Positions 45,891-54,691 of a stretch of 64,000 bases of DNA are shown here, piece by piece. Both the position numbers and the translations under genes were made by a program. Source of the DNA: Streptomyces sp. NBC_01465 (GTDB taxonomy: Bacteria > Actinomycetota > Actinomycetes > Streptomycetales > Streptomycetaceae). Within the stretch, counting starts at the first letter, position 1; the number at the start of each line of letters is the position of its first letter. The notes below the pieces were generated by a model. It was not told the origin of the DNA and searched no databases. It saw only the letters and a program-made list of their open reading frames with translations. The DNA lies in contig NZ_CP109467.1 of assembly GCF_036227325.1 (NCBI RefSeq), forward strand, positions 6,448,001 through 6,512,000, written 5' to 3'.

Positions 45891-46715
45891 ATGAGCACAG
45901 ACACGAGCCCCGCCATCGAGCTGCGGGGCGCAGGCAAAGCGTTCCGTACGCCGTCCGGGGCGCTCCACACCGCCGTACGGGATCTGGATCTGACCGTGGC
46001 CCGCGGCGAGTTCGTCGCCGTGGTGGGTCCCACCGGCTGCGGCAAATCAACCACCCTGACACTGGTGAGCGGGCTTGAGGAGCCCACCGCCGGCGAGGTG
46101 CTGGTCGCCGGCGAGCCGGTCTCCGGAATCGGCGACAAGGTCGGATTCGTCTTCCAGCAGGACGCCACCTTCCCCTGGCGGACCGTCCTGTCCAATGTGA
46201 TGGCGGGGCCGCGCTTCCGCGGAGTCCCCAAGGCCGAGGCCAGGGAACGGGCCCGGGAATGGCTCGCCCGCGTAGGCCTCTCGGCCTTCGAGGACCGCTA
46301 TCCGCACCAGCTCTCCGGCGGCCAGCGCAAACGCGTCGCACTCGCACAGACCTTTGTGAACGACCCCGAGATCCTGCTCATGGACGAGCCGTTCTCCGCG
46401 CTCGACGTGCAGACCCGCGCGCTGATGTCGGACGAGCTCCTCGAACTGTGGGCGGGCACCGGCTCGTCGGTGGTCTTCGTGACGCACGACCTGGAGGAGT
46501 CCATCGCCCTCGCCGACCGGGTGGTCGTCATGACGGCCGGTCCGGCCACGGTGAAGGAGATCTTCACCATCGATCTGCCCCGGCCGCGGAAGGTCGAGGA
46601 AGTACGGCTCGAGCCCCGGTTCGTCGAGATCTACCGCGAGATCTGGTCCTCGCTCGGCGAAGAGGTCCGCATCACGCGCGAGAGGGGTGCCGCCCGTGTC
46701 GACAACGCAGCCTGA
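45891..46715 (+). CDS. ABC transporter ATP-binding protein, NitT/TauT type
   Basis: ATPase subunit of an importer, 274 residues. Walker A GPTGCGKST, Q-loop FQQDATFPW, signature LSGGQRKRV, Walker B ILLMDEPFSALD, H-loop VTHDLEES; all catalytic residues are present. The FPWRTVLSNV segment is typical of the nitrate/sulfonate/taurine class. It begins a three-gene operon with the permease (start 20 nt inside its 3' end) and the binding protein. ATG at 45891 was chosen to match the family start. Confidence 0.94.
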   Translation: MSTDTSPAIELRGAGKAFRTPSGALHTAVRDLDLTVARGEFVAVVGPTGCGKSTTLTLVSGLEEPTAGEVLVAGEPVSGIGDKVGFVFQQDATFPWRTVLSNVMAGPRFRGVPKAEARERAREWLARVGLSAFEDRYPHQLSGGQRKRVALAQTFVNDPEILLMDEPFSALDVQTRALMSDELLELWAGTGSSVVFVTHDLEESIALADRVVVMTAGPATVKEIFTIDLPRPRKVEEVRLEPRFVEIYREIWSSLGEEVRITRERGAARVDNAA

Positions 46716-47577
46716 GACCAAGGCCGGCATCGCACCCGCCGCCGCGACGAGCGCCGAGGAGCGCAAGAACTCCCGCGCCAGGGCCGCGCGCCGCCGCAAG
46801 GGCCTGGTCCTGGGCAGCCGGCTGCTGCTGCTGGTCGTCCTGCTCGGCCTGTGGGAGGTGCTCGCCCGCACCAAGGTCATCGACCCGTTCAACTTCTCGA
46901 TGCCCTCGAAGGTCTGGGACCAGATCAGCACCTGGGTCCTGCACGGCACCGCGCAGGGTTCGCTGGGCGAGCAGATCGCCACCACGCTCTACGAGGCCTT
47001 CATGGGCTGGATCATCGGCGTCATCGCCGGTGTGGTCCTCGGCATCGTCCTCGGCCGGATCGCGTTCCTCGCCGATGTGCTGGGTCCGTACGTCAAGGTC
47101 CTCAACGCCATCCCCCGGATCGCCCTGGCGCCGATCTTCGTCATCTGGTTCGGCCTCGGCCCGGAGTCGAAGATCGCCTCGGCCATCGTGCTGGTCTTCT
47201 TCCCGGTCTTCTTCAACGCCTTCCAGGGCGCCCGCGAGGTGGACCGCAACCTGGTCGACAACGCGCGCATCCTCGGTGCGAGCAACCGCAAGGTGACGCT
47301 GCAGGTCGTCGTCCCCTCCGCGACCACGTGGATCTTCACCAGCCTGCACATCAGCTTCGGCTTCGCCCTGATCGGCGCCATCGTCGGCGAGTACATCGGC
47401 GCCTCCAAGGGGGTCGGCCTCCTCGTCGCCGCGGCCCAGGGCAACTTCAACCCGGCCGGTGTCTACGCGGCGATGGCCATCCTCGCCGTGGTCGCCCTGG
47501 TCGCCGAGGGGCTGCTGACCCTGGTCGAGCGCCGTCTCTTCAAGTGGAAGCCGGCGGGCCACGGCGCCGACCGCTGA
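46696..47577 (+). CDS. ABC transporter permease, NitT/TauT type
   Basis: Membrane subunit of the importer, 293 residues with six predicted helices. The coupling loop EAA motif is NLVDNARILGASNRKVTLQVVVPSA. GTG at 46696 has GAGAGGGG 6-7 nt upstream; a GTG at 46687 is too close to that site. The start lies inside the ATPase gene, so expression is coupled. The N-terminal 38 residues are hydrophilic and basic. Confidence 0.92.
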   Translation: MSTTQPETKAGIAPAAATSAEERKNSRARAARRRKGLVLGSRLLLLVVLLGLWEVLARTKVIDPFNFSMPSKVWDQISTWVLHGTAQGSLGEQIATTLYEAFMGWIIGVIAGVVLGIVLGRIAFLADVLGPYVKVLNAIPRIALAPIFVIWFGLGPESKIASAIVLVFFPVFFNAFQGAREVDRNLVDNARILGASNRKVTLQVVVPSATTWIFTSLHISFGFALIGAIVGEYIGASKGVGLLVAAAQGNFNPAGVYAAMAILAVVALVAEGLLTLVERRLFKWKPAGHGADR

Positions 47578-47635
47578 CCCCGTTTCCCCTTTGCCGCAGC
47601 ACTTTTCCCCCGGTACTCACAAGGACGTGTGAATC

Positions 47636-48688
47636 ATGCGCAGTTCCCTCAAGATCCCGGCGCTTGCCGTCGCCGGTGTGCTCGCCCTCTCCACGCTGAC
47701 CGCCTGCGCCGACGACGCCTCCACCTCCTCGGGCTCCGGCAAGCCCGCGGGCAAGGTCGAGGGTGAGTCGGTCAAGATCATGGTGGGTGGCCTGGACAAG
47801 GTCATCTACATGCCGGCGATGCTCACCCAGCAGCTCGGTTTCTTCCGGGACGAGGGCATCAACGTCGAGCTGCTGACGGAGCCGGCGGGCGTGCAGGCCG
47901 AGACGGCGCTCGTTTCGGGTCAGGTCCAGGGCGCCGTCGGCTTCTACGACCACACGCTCGACCTGCAGACCAAGGGCAAGTCCGTCGAGTCCGTGGTGCA
48001 GTTCTCGCACGCTCCCGGCGAAGTCGAGATCGTCTCGAACAAGGCCGAGGACATCACCTCCCCGAAGGACTTCAAGGGCAAGCACGTCGGCATCACCGGA
48101 ATCGGCTCCTCCACCGACTTCCTGAGCCAGTACCTCGGCGTCAAGAACGGCGTGGACTCCAGTGACTTCACCCGGGTCGCCGTCGGCGCGGGCCCCACCT
48201 TCATCGCCGCCCTGCAGAAGGGCTCCATCCAGGCCGGCATGACGACGGACCCCACCGTCGCCCAGATCCTGGACAAGAAGCTCGGCCGCGTCCTGGTCGA
48301 CATGCGCACCCCCGCGGGCTCGCAGGAGGCCTTCGGCGGTCCGTACCCCTCCTCCAGCCTCTACATGCAGAGCTCCTGGGTCGACAGCCACAAGGAGAGC
48401 GTGCAGAAGCTGGTCAACGCCTTCGTCAAGACGCTCAAGTGGATGTCCACGCACTCCCCGGAGGAGATCGCCGCCAAGATGCCGGCGGACTACGCGGCGG
48501 GGAACCAGAAGCTCTACACCGAGTCGGTCAAGAGCACGCTGCCCATGTTCACCACGGACGGGGTGATGCCGGCCAATGGTCCGGAGACCGTCGAGCGCGT
48601 CCTGAAGGCCTTCAACCCGAACATCAAGAACGCGAAGATCGACCTGGCGAAGACGTACACGACGGAGTTCGCCAAGAACGCGCACTGA
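47636..48688 (+). CDS. ABC transporter substrate-binding lipoprotein (NMT1/SsuA-like)
   Basis: Extracytoplasmic binding lipoprotein, 350 residues. The signal peptide MRSSLKIPALAVAGVLALSTLTAC makes Cys24 the lipid anchor. The NMT1/THI5 fold begins IMVGGLDKVIYMPAMLTQQLGFFRDEGINVELL, with GVQAETALVSGQVQGAVGFYDHT and KHVGITGIGSSTDFLSQYLG. Substrate not determinable; family members bind nitrate, sulfonates, thiamine precursors or aromatic acids. It ends the operon, 9 bp from the convergent response regulator. Confidence 0.92.
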   Translation: MRSSLKIPALAVAGVLALSTLTACADDASTSSGSGKPAGKVEGESVKIMVGGLDKVIYMPAMLTQQLGFFRDEGINVELLTEPAGVQAETALVSGQVQGAVGFYDHTLDLQTKGKSVESVVQFSHAPGEVEIVSNKAEDITSPKDFKGKHVGITGIGSSTDFLSQYLGVKNGVDSSDFTRVAVGAGPTFIAALQKGSIQAGMTTDPTVAQILDKKLGRVLVDMRTPAGSQEAFGGPYPSSSLYMQSSWVDSHKESVQKLVNAFVKTLKWMSTHSPEEIAAKMPADYAAGNQKLYTESVKSTLPMFTTDGVMPANGPETVERVLKAFNPNIKNAKIDLAKTYTTEFAKNAH

Positions 48689-48697
48689 CACGGCGGT

Positions 48698-49375
48698 TCA
48701 CAGGCTCGCGACCCACGCGTAGCGGTGCTCGGGGCGGCCGGTCTCCCCGTACTTGAGACTGAGCCGCACCCGGCCCGTGCGCTCGAGCAGCTTCAGATAG
48801 CGCTGGGCCGTCTGCCTGCTGACCCCCGACCGCTCCGCGATCTCCTGGGCGGAGAGCGGGAGTTCGGCGCCGAGGAGCACCTGGCGCACCAGTTCCGCGG
48901 TGGTCGGCGAGTGCCCCTTGGGGAGTTCGGACGAGCTCGCCGCCGACAGCGCCCCGAAGATCCGGTCCACCTCCGCCTGCTCCGCTTCGCCGCCCCCGTC
49001 CAGGGTGCGGCGAAGCGCTGCGTAGGCCTCCAGCTTGGTGCGAAGACCGGCGAAGTTGAAGGGCTTGACCAGGTACTGGAGCGCGCCGTGCCGCTGCGCC
49101 GCCTGTACGGTCGCGATGTCGCGCGCCGCCGTCACCATGATCACGTCGAGGTGGAGGCCCCTGCTGCGCAGCTCCCGTACGACCGACAGGCCGTTCTCGT
49201 CCGGCAGATAGTGGTCGAGCAGCACCAGATCGACCGGATGCGCGGCGACACTGTCGAGCGCCTGCGCCGCCGAGTGCGCCGTCGCACTCACCCGGAAGCC
49301 CGCCACCTTGGCCACATAGGCCGCATTGATCTGCGCGACCCGGACGTCGTCGTCCACCACCAGTACGTCGATCAC
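48698..49375 (-). CDS. CitB/DcuR-type response regulator
   Basis: Response regulator of 225 residues, paired with the kinase gene upstream by a GTGA overlap. Receiver: Asp8-Asp10, Asp54 (VLLDHYLP), VMVTAARD, Lys in YLVKPF. The HTH is PLSAQEIAERSGVSRQTAQRYLKLLERTGRVRL, ending KYGETGRPEHRYAW. Most residues agree with the orphan regulator at 45024-45746, including the DNA-contact helix, so the two may share sites. Confidence 0.94.
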   Translation of the reverse strand: MIDVLVVDDDVRVAQINAAYVAKVAGFRVSATAHSAAQALDSVAAHPVDLVLLDHYLPDENGLSVVRELRSRGLHLDVIMVTAARDIATVQAAQRHGALQYLVKPFNFAGLRTKLEAYAALRRTLDGGGEAEQAEVDRIFGALSAASSSELPKGHSPTTAELVRQVLLGAELPLSAQEIAERSGVSRQTAQRYLKLLERTGRVRLSLKYGETGRPEHRYAWVASL

Positions 49376-51006
49376 AGCTTCTCTCCTGCCGGGGCGAGGC
49401 CGGGTTCGGTCAGTGCTTCGGGGAGTACGACGGTGAACACGGCTCCGCCCTCCGCGCTCTCCCCGGCCCGCGCGCTGCCGCCCTGCCGCTCGGCGAACCG
49501 GCGCACCATCGCGAGCCCGAGGCCGCGCTTGCCGTGCGCCGGAAGCTTCTTGGTCGTCCAGCCCTCCGTGAAGATCACCTCACGCTCCTCCGAGGGGATC
49601 CCGGGTCCGCTGTCGCTGACCCGGAGCACGGCCGTACGGCCCTCGGTGTGCAGCGCGATCTCGACCTGGGCGGAGAGAGAACCGGACGCCGCGTCCAGCG
49701 CGTTGTCCACCAGATTGCCGACGATCGTCACCAGACCGCGCGGGTCGACCAGACGGTCGGGCAGCAGCGAACCGGTCGCGATGCGCAGCGAGACGCCGCG
49801 CTCGGCGGCGACGGTGGCCTTGCCCACCAGCAGGGCGGCGAGCAGCGGGTCGTGGATCTTCTCGGTGACCTGCTCGGCGGTGGCCCGGTGCACGCCGACC
49901 ACCTCGGTCACGAAGTCCGCCGCCTCCTCGTGCATCTCGAGTTCGAGGAGGCCGAGCAGGGTGTGCAGCCGGTTGGCGTGCTCGTGGTCCTGGGCGCGCA
50001 GGGCATCGATCAGACCGCGCGTGGAGTCCAGTTCGCGGCCCAGCTGCTCCAGTTCCGTGCGGTCGCGGAGGGTCGCGACGGCGCCTCCGTCGTCGGTGGG
50101 CATCCGGTTGGTGATGAGGACGCGCTGGCCCCGTACGGTCAGGAGGTCGTCGCCGGTGACCCGGCCCGCCAGTACGTCGGCGGTACGCCCCTCGCCGAGC
50201 GCCTCGTCCAGGGGGAGCCCGGTGGCCTCGGGGCCGAGGCCCAGGAGCCGCTGAGCCTCGTCGTTCATGAGCCGGATCCGGCCATGCATGTCGAGGGCGA
50301 CGACGCCCTCGCGGATGCCGTGCAGCATCGCCTCGCGCTCGGCGAGCAGTGCGGAGATGTCGGAGAAGGCCAGGTCGTGGGTCTGGCGCTGGAGACGGCG
50401 GGAGATCAGGTAGGCGGCCAGAGCGCCGATGGCGAGCGCCCCGCCTGCGTACGCCAGCAGGCCGGGAATGGCCGAGATCAGTTGGGTGCGCACGCTGTCG
50501 TACGCGATGCCGACCGAGACCGCGCCGACGATCGTTCCGTCCGCGGTCCGCAGCGGGGTCTTGCCGCGGGCGGAGCGGGCGAGTGTGCCCTTGTCGATCT
50601 CCATCACGTCGTCGCCGGCGAGGGGGGCTTTGGCGCTGGTGGAGACCTGGTGGCCGATCTCACTGAGCGTGGGATGCGACCAGCGGATCGAGTGCCGGTC
50701 CACCACCACGATGTACTCGGCTCCGGTCGCGTCCTTGATGCGCTGCGCTTCCTTCTGCACCGGACCCTTGGCACTCGGCTTGGTGGCGAGCAGTTCCTCC
50801 GCCAGCTGCGGCGAGGCAGTGGTCTGCGCGATCGCGAGCGCACGGTGCATCGCCTGGTCGTCGAGCTGGTCACTGAGCGGCCGCAGGAAGAGTCCCGTGG
50901 CGAGGACGGCGACCCCGGCCGCGATCGCCAGCTGCATCAGCAGGACCTGGGAGAAGACACGCTGCGGCAGACCTATGCGGATCCTTCTGGGCTGCCGGGT
51001 GCTCAT
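49372..51006 (-). CDS. CitA/DcuS-type sensor histidine kinase
   Basis: Membrane sensor kinase of 544 residues. Two helices (about 19-42 and 177-201) flank an extracellular single-Cache-like domain of about 130 residues (GAEYIVVVDRHSIRWSHPTLSEIGHQ matches citrate/C4-dicarboxylate sensors). A PAS domain follows (about 215-320), then the SPOB-type box with phospho-acceptor His341 in RAQDHEHANRLH. HATPase_c motifs are NLVDNALDAA, VSDSGPGIP and GKRGLGLAMVRR. ATG at 51006. The likely signal is a di- or tricarboxylate, by family only. Confidence 0.94.
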   Translation of the reverse strand: MSTRQPRRIRIGLPQRVFSQVLLMQLAIAAGVAVLATGLFLRPLSDQLDDQAMHRALAIAQTTASPQLAEELLATKPSAKGPVQKEAQRIKDATGAEYIVVVDRHSIRWSHPTLSEIGHQVSTSAKAPLAGDDVMEIDKGTLARSARGKTPLRTADGTIVGAVSVGIAYDSVRTQLISAIPGLLAYAGGALAIGALAAYLISRRLQRQTHDLAFSDISALLAEREAMLHGIREGVVALDMHGRIRLMNDEAQRLLGLGPEATGLPLDEALGEGRTADVLAGRVTGDDLLTVRGQRVLITNRMPTDDGGAVATLRDRTELEQLGRELDSTRGLIDALRAQDHEHANRLHTLLGLLELEMHEEAADFVTEVVGVHRATAEQVTEKIHDPLLAALLVGKATVAAERGVSLRIATGSLLPDRLVDPRGLVTIVGNLVDNALDAASGSLSAQVEIALHTEGRTAVLRVSDSGPGIPSEEREVIFTEGWTTKKLPAHGKRGLGLAMVRRFAERQGGSARAGESAEGGAVFTVVLPEALTEPGLAPAGEKL

Positions 51007-51066
51007 ATGCAAAGACGGTAAAGGGCGGGGTGCCGCAACCGGAAATTTCCCCGGGCACGCAAATCA

Positions 51067-51093
51067 CTTGCGCTGCTTGCGCTAATCTTGCGT
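51067..51093. promoter_or_regulatory. CTTGCG repeats in lacI promoter
   Basis: Three direct repeats CTTGCGC, CTTGCGC and CTTGCGT begin at 51067, 51076 and 51087, ending 3 bp before the ATG of the LacI-family regulator. The same element occurs before the binding-protein gene, so this is a probable autoregulatory site. Confidence 0.65.
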
Positions 51094-51095
51094 GC

Positions 51096-52115
51096 ATGAC
51101 GCGACGACTTGCGCACGTAGCTCGGAAGGTCGGGGTCAGCGAGGCCACCGTAAGCCGGGTTCTCAACAACAAACCCGGGGTCTCCGAGGCCACCCGCCAG
51201 GCCGTCCTCTCGGCCCTCGACGTACTGGGTTACGAACGCCCCACCCAACTGCGGGGCGAGCGGGCCAGGCTGGTCGGCCTGGTCCTGCCCGAGCTGCAGA
51301 ACCCCATTTTCCCGGCGTTCGCCGAGGTCGTGGGCGGCGCCCTCGCCCAACAGGGGCTCACGCCCGTGCTCTGCACGCAGACCAAGGGCGGGGTCTCGGA
51401 GGCAGACTACGTCGAACTCCTCCTCGAACAGCAGGTTTCCGGCGTGGTCTTTGCCGGCGGGCTCTACGCGCAGGCGGACGCCCCGCACGACCACTACAAG
51501 GTGCTCGCCGACCGCAAGATCCCCGTCGTACTGATCAACGCGGCCATCGACCACCTCGGCTTCCCCTGCGTCTCCTGCGACGACTCCGTCGCCGTGGAGC
51601 AGGCCTGGCGGCACCTCGCCTCCCTGGGCCACGAACGCATCGGACTCGTCCTCGGCCCCAGCGACCACATGCCCTCGCAGCGCAAGCTCGCCGCCGCCCG
51701 GAGGATCGCCGGCGAGCTGGGCGGTGAGGTGCCGGACGAGCGGATCGTACGGGCGATGTTCTCGCTCGAAGGCGGTCAGGCCGCCGCCGCCCGGCTGCTC
51801 GACCAGGGTGTCACCGGGTTCATCTGCGCGAGCGACCCCCTCGCCCTCGGGGCGGTGCGTGCGGCACGCCGCCGGGGCCTGTCCGTACCCGGAGACGTGT
51901 CGATCGTCGGATACGACGACTCGGCTTTCATGAACTGCACGGAGCCCCCGCTGACCACCGTCCGCCAGCCCATCGAGGCCATGGGGCGGGCCGCCGTGGA
52001 ACTGCTGTCCGTGCAGATCGCGGGGCGTGCGGTCCCCTCCGACGAGCTGCTCTTCGAACCCGAACTGGTGGTCCGCGGCTCGACCGCGCAAGCGCCGCGC
52101 GACAGAACCCATTAG
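51096..52115 (+). CDS. LacI family transcriptional regulator
   Basis: Sugar-responsive repressor, 339 residues. The LacI HTH is at 4-26 (RLAHVARKVGVSEATVSRVLNNK), the hinge helix follows (TRQAVLSALDVLGYERP), then the periplasmic-binding-like effector domain (LVGLVLPELQNPIFPAFAEVVGGAL; GVTGFICASDPLALGAVRAARRRGLSVPGDVSIVGYDD). It precedes the ABC operon and glucosidase gene by 124 bp and is likely their repressor. ATG at 51096 was chosen at the start of the HTH domain. Confidence 0.93.
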   Translation: MTRRLAHVARKVGVSEATVSRVLNNKPGVSEATRQAVLSALDVLGYERPTQLRGERARLVGLVLPELQNPIFPAFAEVVGGALAQQGLTPVLCTQTKGGVSEADYVELLLEQQVSGVVFAGGLYAQADAPHDHYKVLADRKIPVVLINAAIDHLGFPCVSCDDSVAVEQAWRHLASLGHERIGLVLGPSDHMPSQRKLAAARRIAGELGGEVPDERIVRAMFSLEGGQAAAARLLDQGVTGFICASDPLALGAVRAARRRGLSVPGDVSIVGYDDSAFMNCTEPPLTTVRQPIEAMGRAAVELLSVQIAGRAVPSDELLFEPELVVRGSTAQAPRDRTH

Positions 52116-52125
52116 CTGTCAACTA

Positions 52126-52153
52126 TTTGCGGAATCTGCGCGACATCTTGCGG
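52126..52153. promoter_or_regulatory. CTTGCG-type operator before sugar ABC operon
   Basis: TTTGCGG (52126-52132) and CTTGCGG (52147-52153) are direct repeats 21 bp apart, with a related CTGCGC half site between. They lie about 90-115 bp before the binding-protein ATG and match the elements in the lacI promoter. Confidence 0.6.
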
Positions 52154-52239
52154 TCATGTGATGTCGGTGGTTGAGTGTGCGCCGCCACACAGCGAGCTGC
52201 TGTGGGCTTCCCGCGCTCCTGCCCACAAGGGGACCACCG

Positions 52240-53655
52240 ATGAGAAGCACCTGGTTCCGCCCAGCCCACCGCCGCACTGCCGCGGCCGCCCTCGTCTCCG
52301 CGCTTGCTCTGACCGCTCTCGCAGCCTGCGGCACCAGCAGCAGCGACACCGGGAGCAAGGGATCAGGTGGCGGCAGTTCCGACCCGACCGCTCCGCTCGA
52401 CCCGAAGACCAAGGTCACACTGACCATGGACTGCATGCCTCCCGCCGCCAAGGCCGCCGAACTGCGGCAGTGGAAGGAGGACATCAAGACGTTCAACCAG
52501 AAGTACCCGAACGTGACGATCAACGGTAAGTCGACGACCGGCCAGTGCGAGGAGCCCACCCGCTTCACCGCGGCGCTCAAGGGCAAGTCGCAGCCGGACG
52601 TCTTCTACACGTACTTCACCGACCTGCAGCAGGTCCTGGACAACGACGGCGCCGCGGACATCAGTGCGTACGTCACCGACAAGACCGTCCCGGCCCTGCC
52701 GTCGATCGACCCCAACGTGCTGAACGTCCTCAAGAAGGACGGCAAGCTCTACGGGCTGCCCACCAGCAACTACACCATGGGCCTGCTCATCAACCGCAAG
52801 CTCTTCCAGCAGGCCGGCCTCGACCCGAACAAGCCGCCGACCACCTGGGCCGAGGTGCGCACCGCGGCCAAGGCCATCGCCAAGCTCGGCAATGGGATCT
52901 CCGGCTACGGCGAGTACAGCGCGACCAACCAGGGTGGCTGGCACTTCACCGCGACCATGTACGGCCTCGGCGGCGACATCGTCTCCCCCGACGGCAAGAA
53001 GGCCGCGTTCAACAACGACCTCGGCAAGCAGGTCGTGAGCAACCTGAAGGCCATGCGGTGGGACGACGACAGCATGGGCAAGACCCAGCTGCTGAAGTGG
53101 GGTGATCTGCAGAAGCAGATCAGCACCGACAAGCTCGGCATGTTCCTCGCCGCCCCCGACGACATCACGTACATGGTCCAGCAACTCGGCGCCAAGTACG
53201 AGAACTTCGGCATGGGACCGATCCCCGGCGGCAAGGCCACGCTCTTCGGCGGCAACGACTACATGATCAAGAAGGGGCTCTCCCCGGACCAGATCAAGGC
53301 CGCCATCGCCTGGCTGAGCTTCAAGACGCTCACCCCCGGCAAGGGCCAGTTCGACTGGGCGCGCTCCAAGGGCGACCAGCTCCCCGTCGGTCTGCCGCAG
53401 CCCAACTTCTGGACCGGTGCCACCAAGGCCACGGACCTCACGTCCCGTACGGACAACGCGACCATGCCGGTCGAGAACTTCCGTCCCTTCCTGGACAACC
53501 CGATCGTCGGCAAGGCCGAGCCGGTCAAGGCCCAGGAGATCTACAAGGTCCTGGACAACGTGATGTCGGGCGTCCTGACCAACAAGAACGCGGACGCGGG
53601 CAAGCTGCTCTCCACCGCCGAGACCCAGGTCAACCAGATTCTGGCCAACCAGTAA
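52240..53655 (+). CDS. Carbohydrate ABC transporter substrate-binding lipoprotein
   Basis: Sugar-binding lipoprotein of the SBP family 1 (MalE-like), 471 residues. The signal peptide ends LAAC, making Cys30 the lipid anchor, followed by a Ser/Gly linker. The binding domain has LTMDCMPPAAKAAELRQWKEDIKTFNQKYPNVTI, KSQPDVFYTYFTDLQQVLDN and LYGLPTSNYTMGLLINRKLFQQAGL. By context (GH13 glucosidase in the operon) the ligand is probably an alpha-glucoside such as maltose, trehalose or isomaltose. A hairpin follows the gene. Confidence 0.93.
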   Translation: MRSTWFRPAHRRTAAAALVSALALTALAACGTSSSDTGSKGSGGGSSDPTAPLDPKTKVTLTMDCMPPAAKAAELRQWKEDIKTFNQKYPNVTINGKSTTGQCEEPTRFTAALKGKSQPDVFYTYFTDLQQVLDNDGAADISAYVTDKTVPALPSIDPNVLNVLKKDGKLYGLPTSNYTMGLLINRKLFQQAGLDPNKPPTTWAEVRTAAKAIAKLGNGISGYGEYSATNQGGWHFTATMYGLGGDIVSPDGKKAAFNNDLGKQVVSNLKAMRWDDDSMGKTQLLKWGDLQKQISTDKLGMFLAAPDDITYMVQQLGAKYENFGMGPIPGGKATLFGGNDYMIKKGLSPDQIKAAIAWLSFKTLTPGKGQFDWARSKGDQLPVGLPQPNFWTGATKATDLTSRTDNATMPVENFRPFLDNPIVGKAEPVKAQEIYKVLDNVMSGVLTNKNADAGKLLSTAETQVNQILANQ

Positions 53656-53664
53656 CTGGCGTAC

Positions 53665-53694
53665 GGGAGCCGGGACTTCACTGTCCCGGCTCCC
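53665..53694 (+). terminator. Intercistronic hairpin after binding-protein gene
   Basis: GGGAGCCGGGAC (53665-53676) pairs perfectly with GTCCCGGCTCCC (53683-53694). Inside an operon such a hairpin commonly attenuates transcription or stabilises the upstream message, raising binding protein over permease. Confidence 0.8.
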
Positions 53695-53716
53695 CTACCG
53701 GCACCAAGGAGCGACG

Positions 53717-54676
53717 ATGTCGGCCCCCACCCTCTCCACCAGCAGCACCCCTTCGAAGCCGGACGGCCCCGGCCGGGAAGTCCCCGCGTACGCACGGCGC
53801 GAGGCCTTCACCAGCGCACTGCGGCGCAACATCTCGGCGCACGGCTTCCTGATCGGGGCCGTGCTCTGCTTCTCGTTCTTCTCCTGGTACCCGATGGTCA
53901 GGGAGTTCCTGCTGGCCTTCCAGAAGACCGAGGCGGGCAAGACCAGCTGGGTCGGCCTGCGCAATCTCAAGTACGTCGCCAACGACCCGGCCTTCTGGCA
54001 GGCCTGGCGCAACACCCTTCTCTTCACCGGCCTCGCCCTGCTGCTCGGCTTCGTGGTGCCGTTCTTCGTCGCGATCATCCTCAATGAATTCCGCCACGGC
54101 CAGGGCTACCTGCGGCTCCTCGTCTACCTCCCCGTGATGCTCCCGCCGGTCGCCTCTGTCCTGCTCTTCAAGTACTTCTACGACCCGGGCTACGGCCTCT
54201 TCAACGGCATCCTGCACTTCCTCCACCTCCCCGAACAGCAATGGCTCCAGTCCACGAGCACCGCGATGCTGTCGGTGGTCATCGCCTCCACCTGGATGAA
54301 CATGGGCGGCGCCACCCTCATCTACCTGGCCGCACTCCAGGGCATACCGGGTGAGCTCTACGAGGCCGCCGAGCTCGACGGAGCCGGCCTCTTCAGCAAG
54401 ATCTGGCACATCACCATCCCGCAGACCCGGCTCATCCTGTCGCTGCTGCTCCTGATGCAGATCATCGCGACGATGCAGGTCTTCGCGGAACCGTTCCTGC
54501 TCACGGGCGGCGCAGGCCCCGAGGGCTCCACGACGACGGTCGTCTACCTCATCTACCAGTACGCCTTCAACTTCAACAACTACGGCGGCGCGGCGGCGCT
54601 CGGCCTGGTCCTGCTCGTACTGCTGGCCGGCTTCTCGGCCGTGTACGTCCGACTCAGCCGCGACAGCGAAGACTAG
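53717..54676 (+). CDS. Carbohydrate ABC transporter permease (MalF/UgpA type)
   Basis: Membrane subunit, 319 residues with six predicted helices and a hydrophilic N-terminus of about 45 residues. The coupling-loop motif is EAAELDGAGLFSKIWHITIPQ. GGAGCGACG lies before the ATG. The second permease follows 15 nt later. No ATPase gene is in this operon, so the transporter probably uses a shared MsiK-type ATPase encoded elsewhere, as is known for many Streptomyces sugar importers. Confidence 0.93.
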   Translation: MSAPTLSTSSTPSKPDGPGREVPAYARREAFTSALRRNISAHGFLIGAVLCFSFFSWYPMVREFLLAFQKTEAGKTSWVGLRNLKYVANDPAFWQAWRNTLLFTGLALLLGFVVPFFVAIILNEFRHGQGYLRLLVYLPVMLPPVASVLLFKYFYDPGYGLFNGILHFLHLPEQQWLQSTSTAMLSVVIASTWMNMGGATLIYLAALQGIPGELYEAAELDGAGLFSKIWHITIPQTRLILSLLLLMQIIATMQVFAEPFLLTGGAGPEGSTTTVVYLIYQYAFNFNNYGGAAALGLVLLVLLAGFSAVYVRLSRDSED

Positions 54677-54691
54677 AGCAGGAGTACGACG

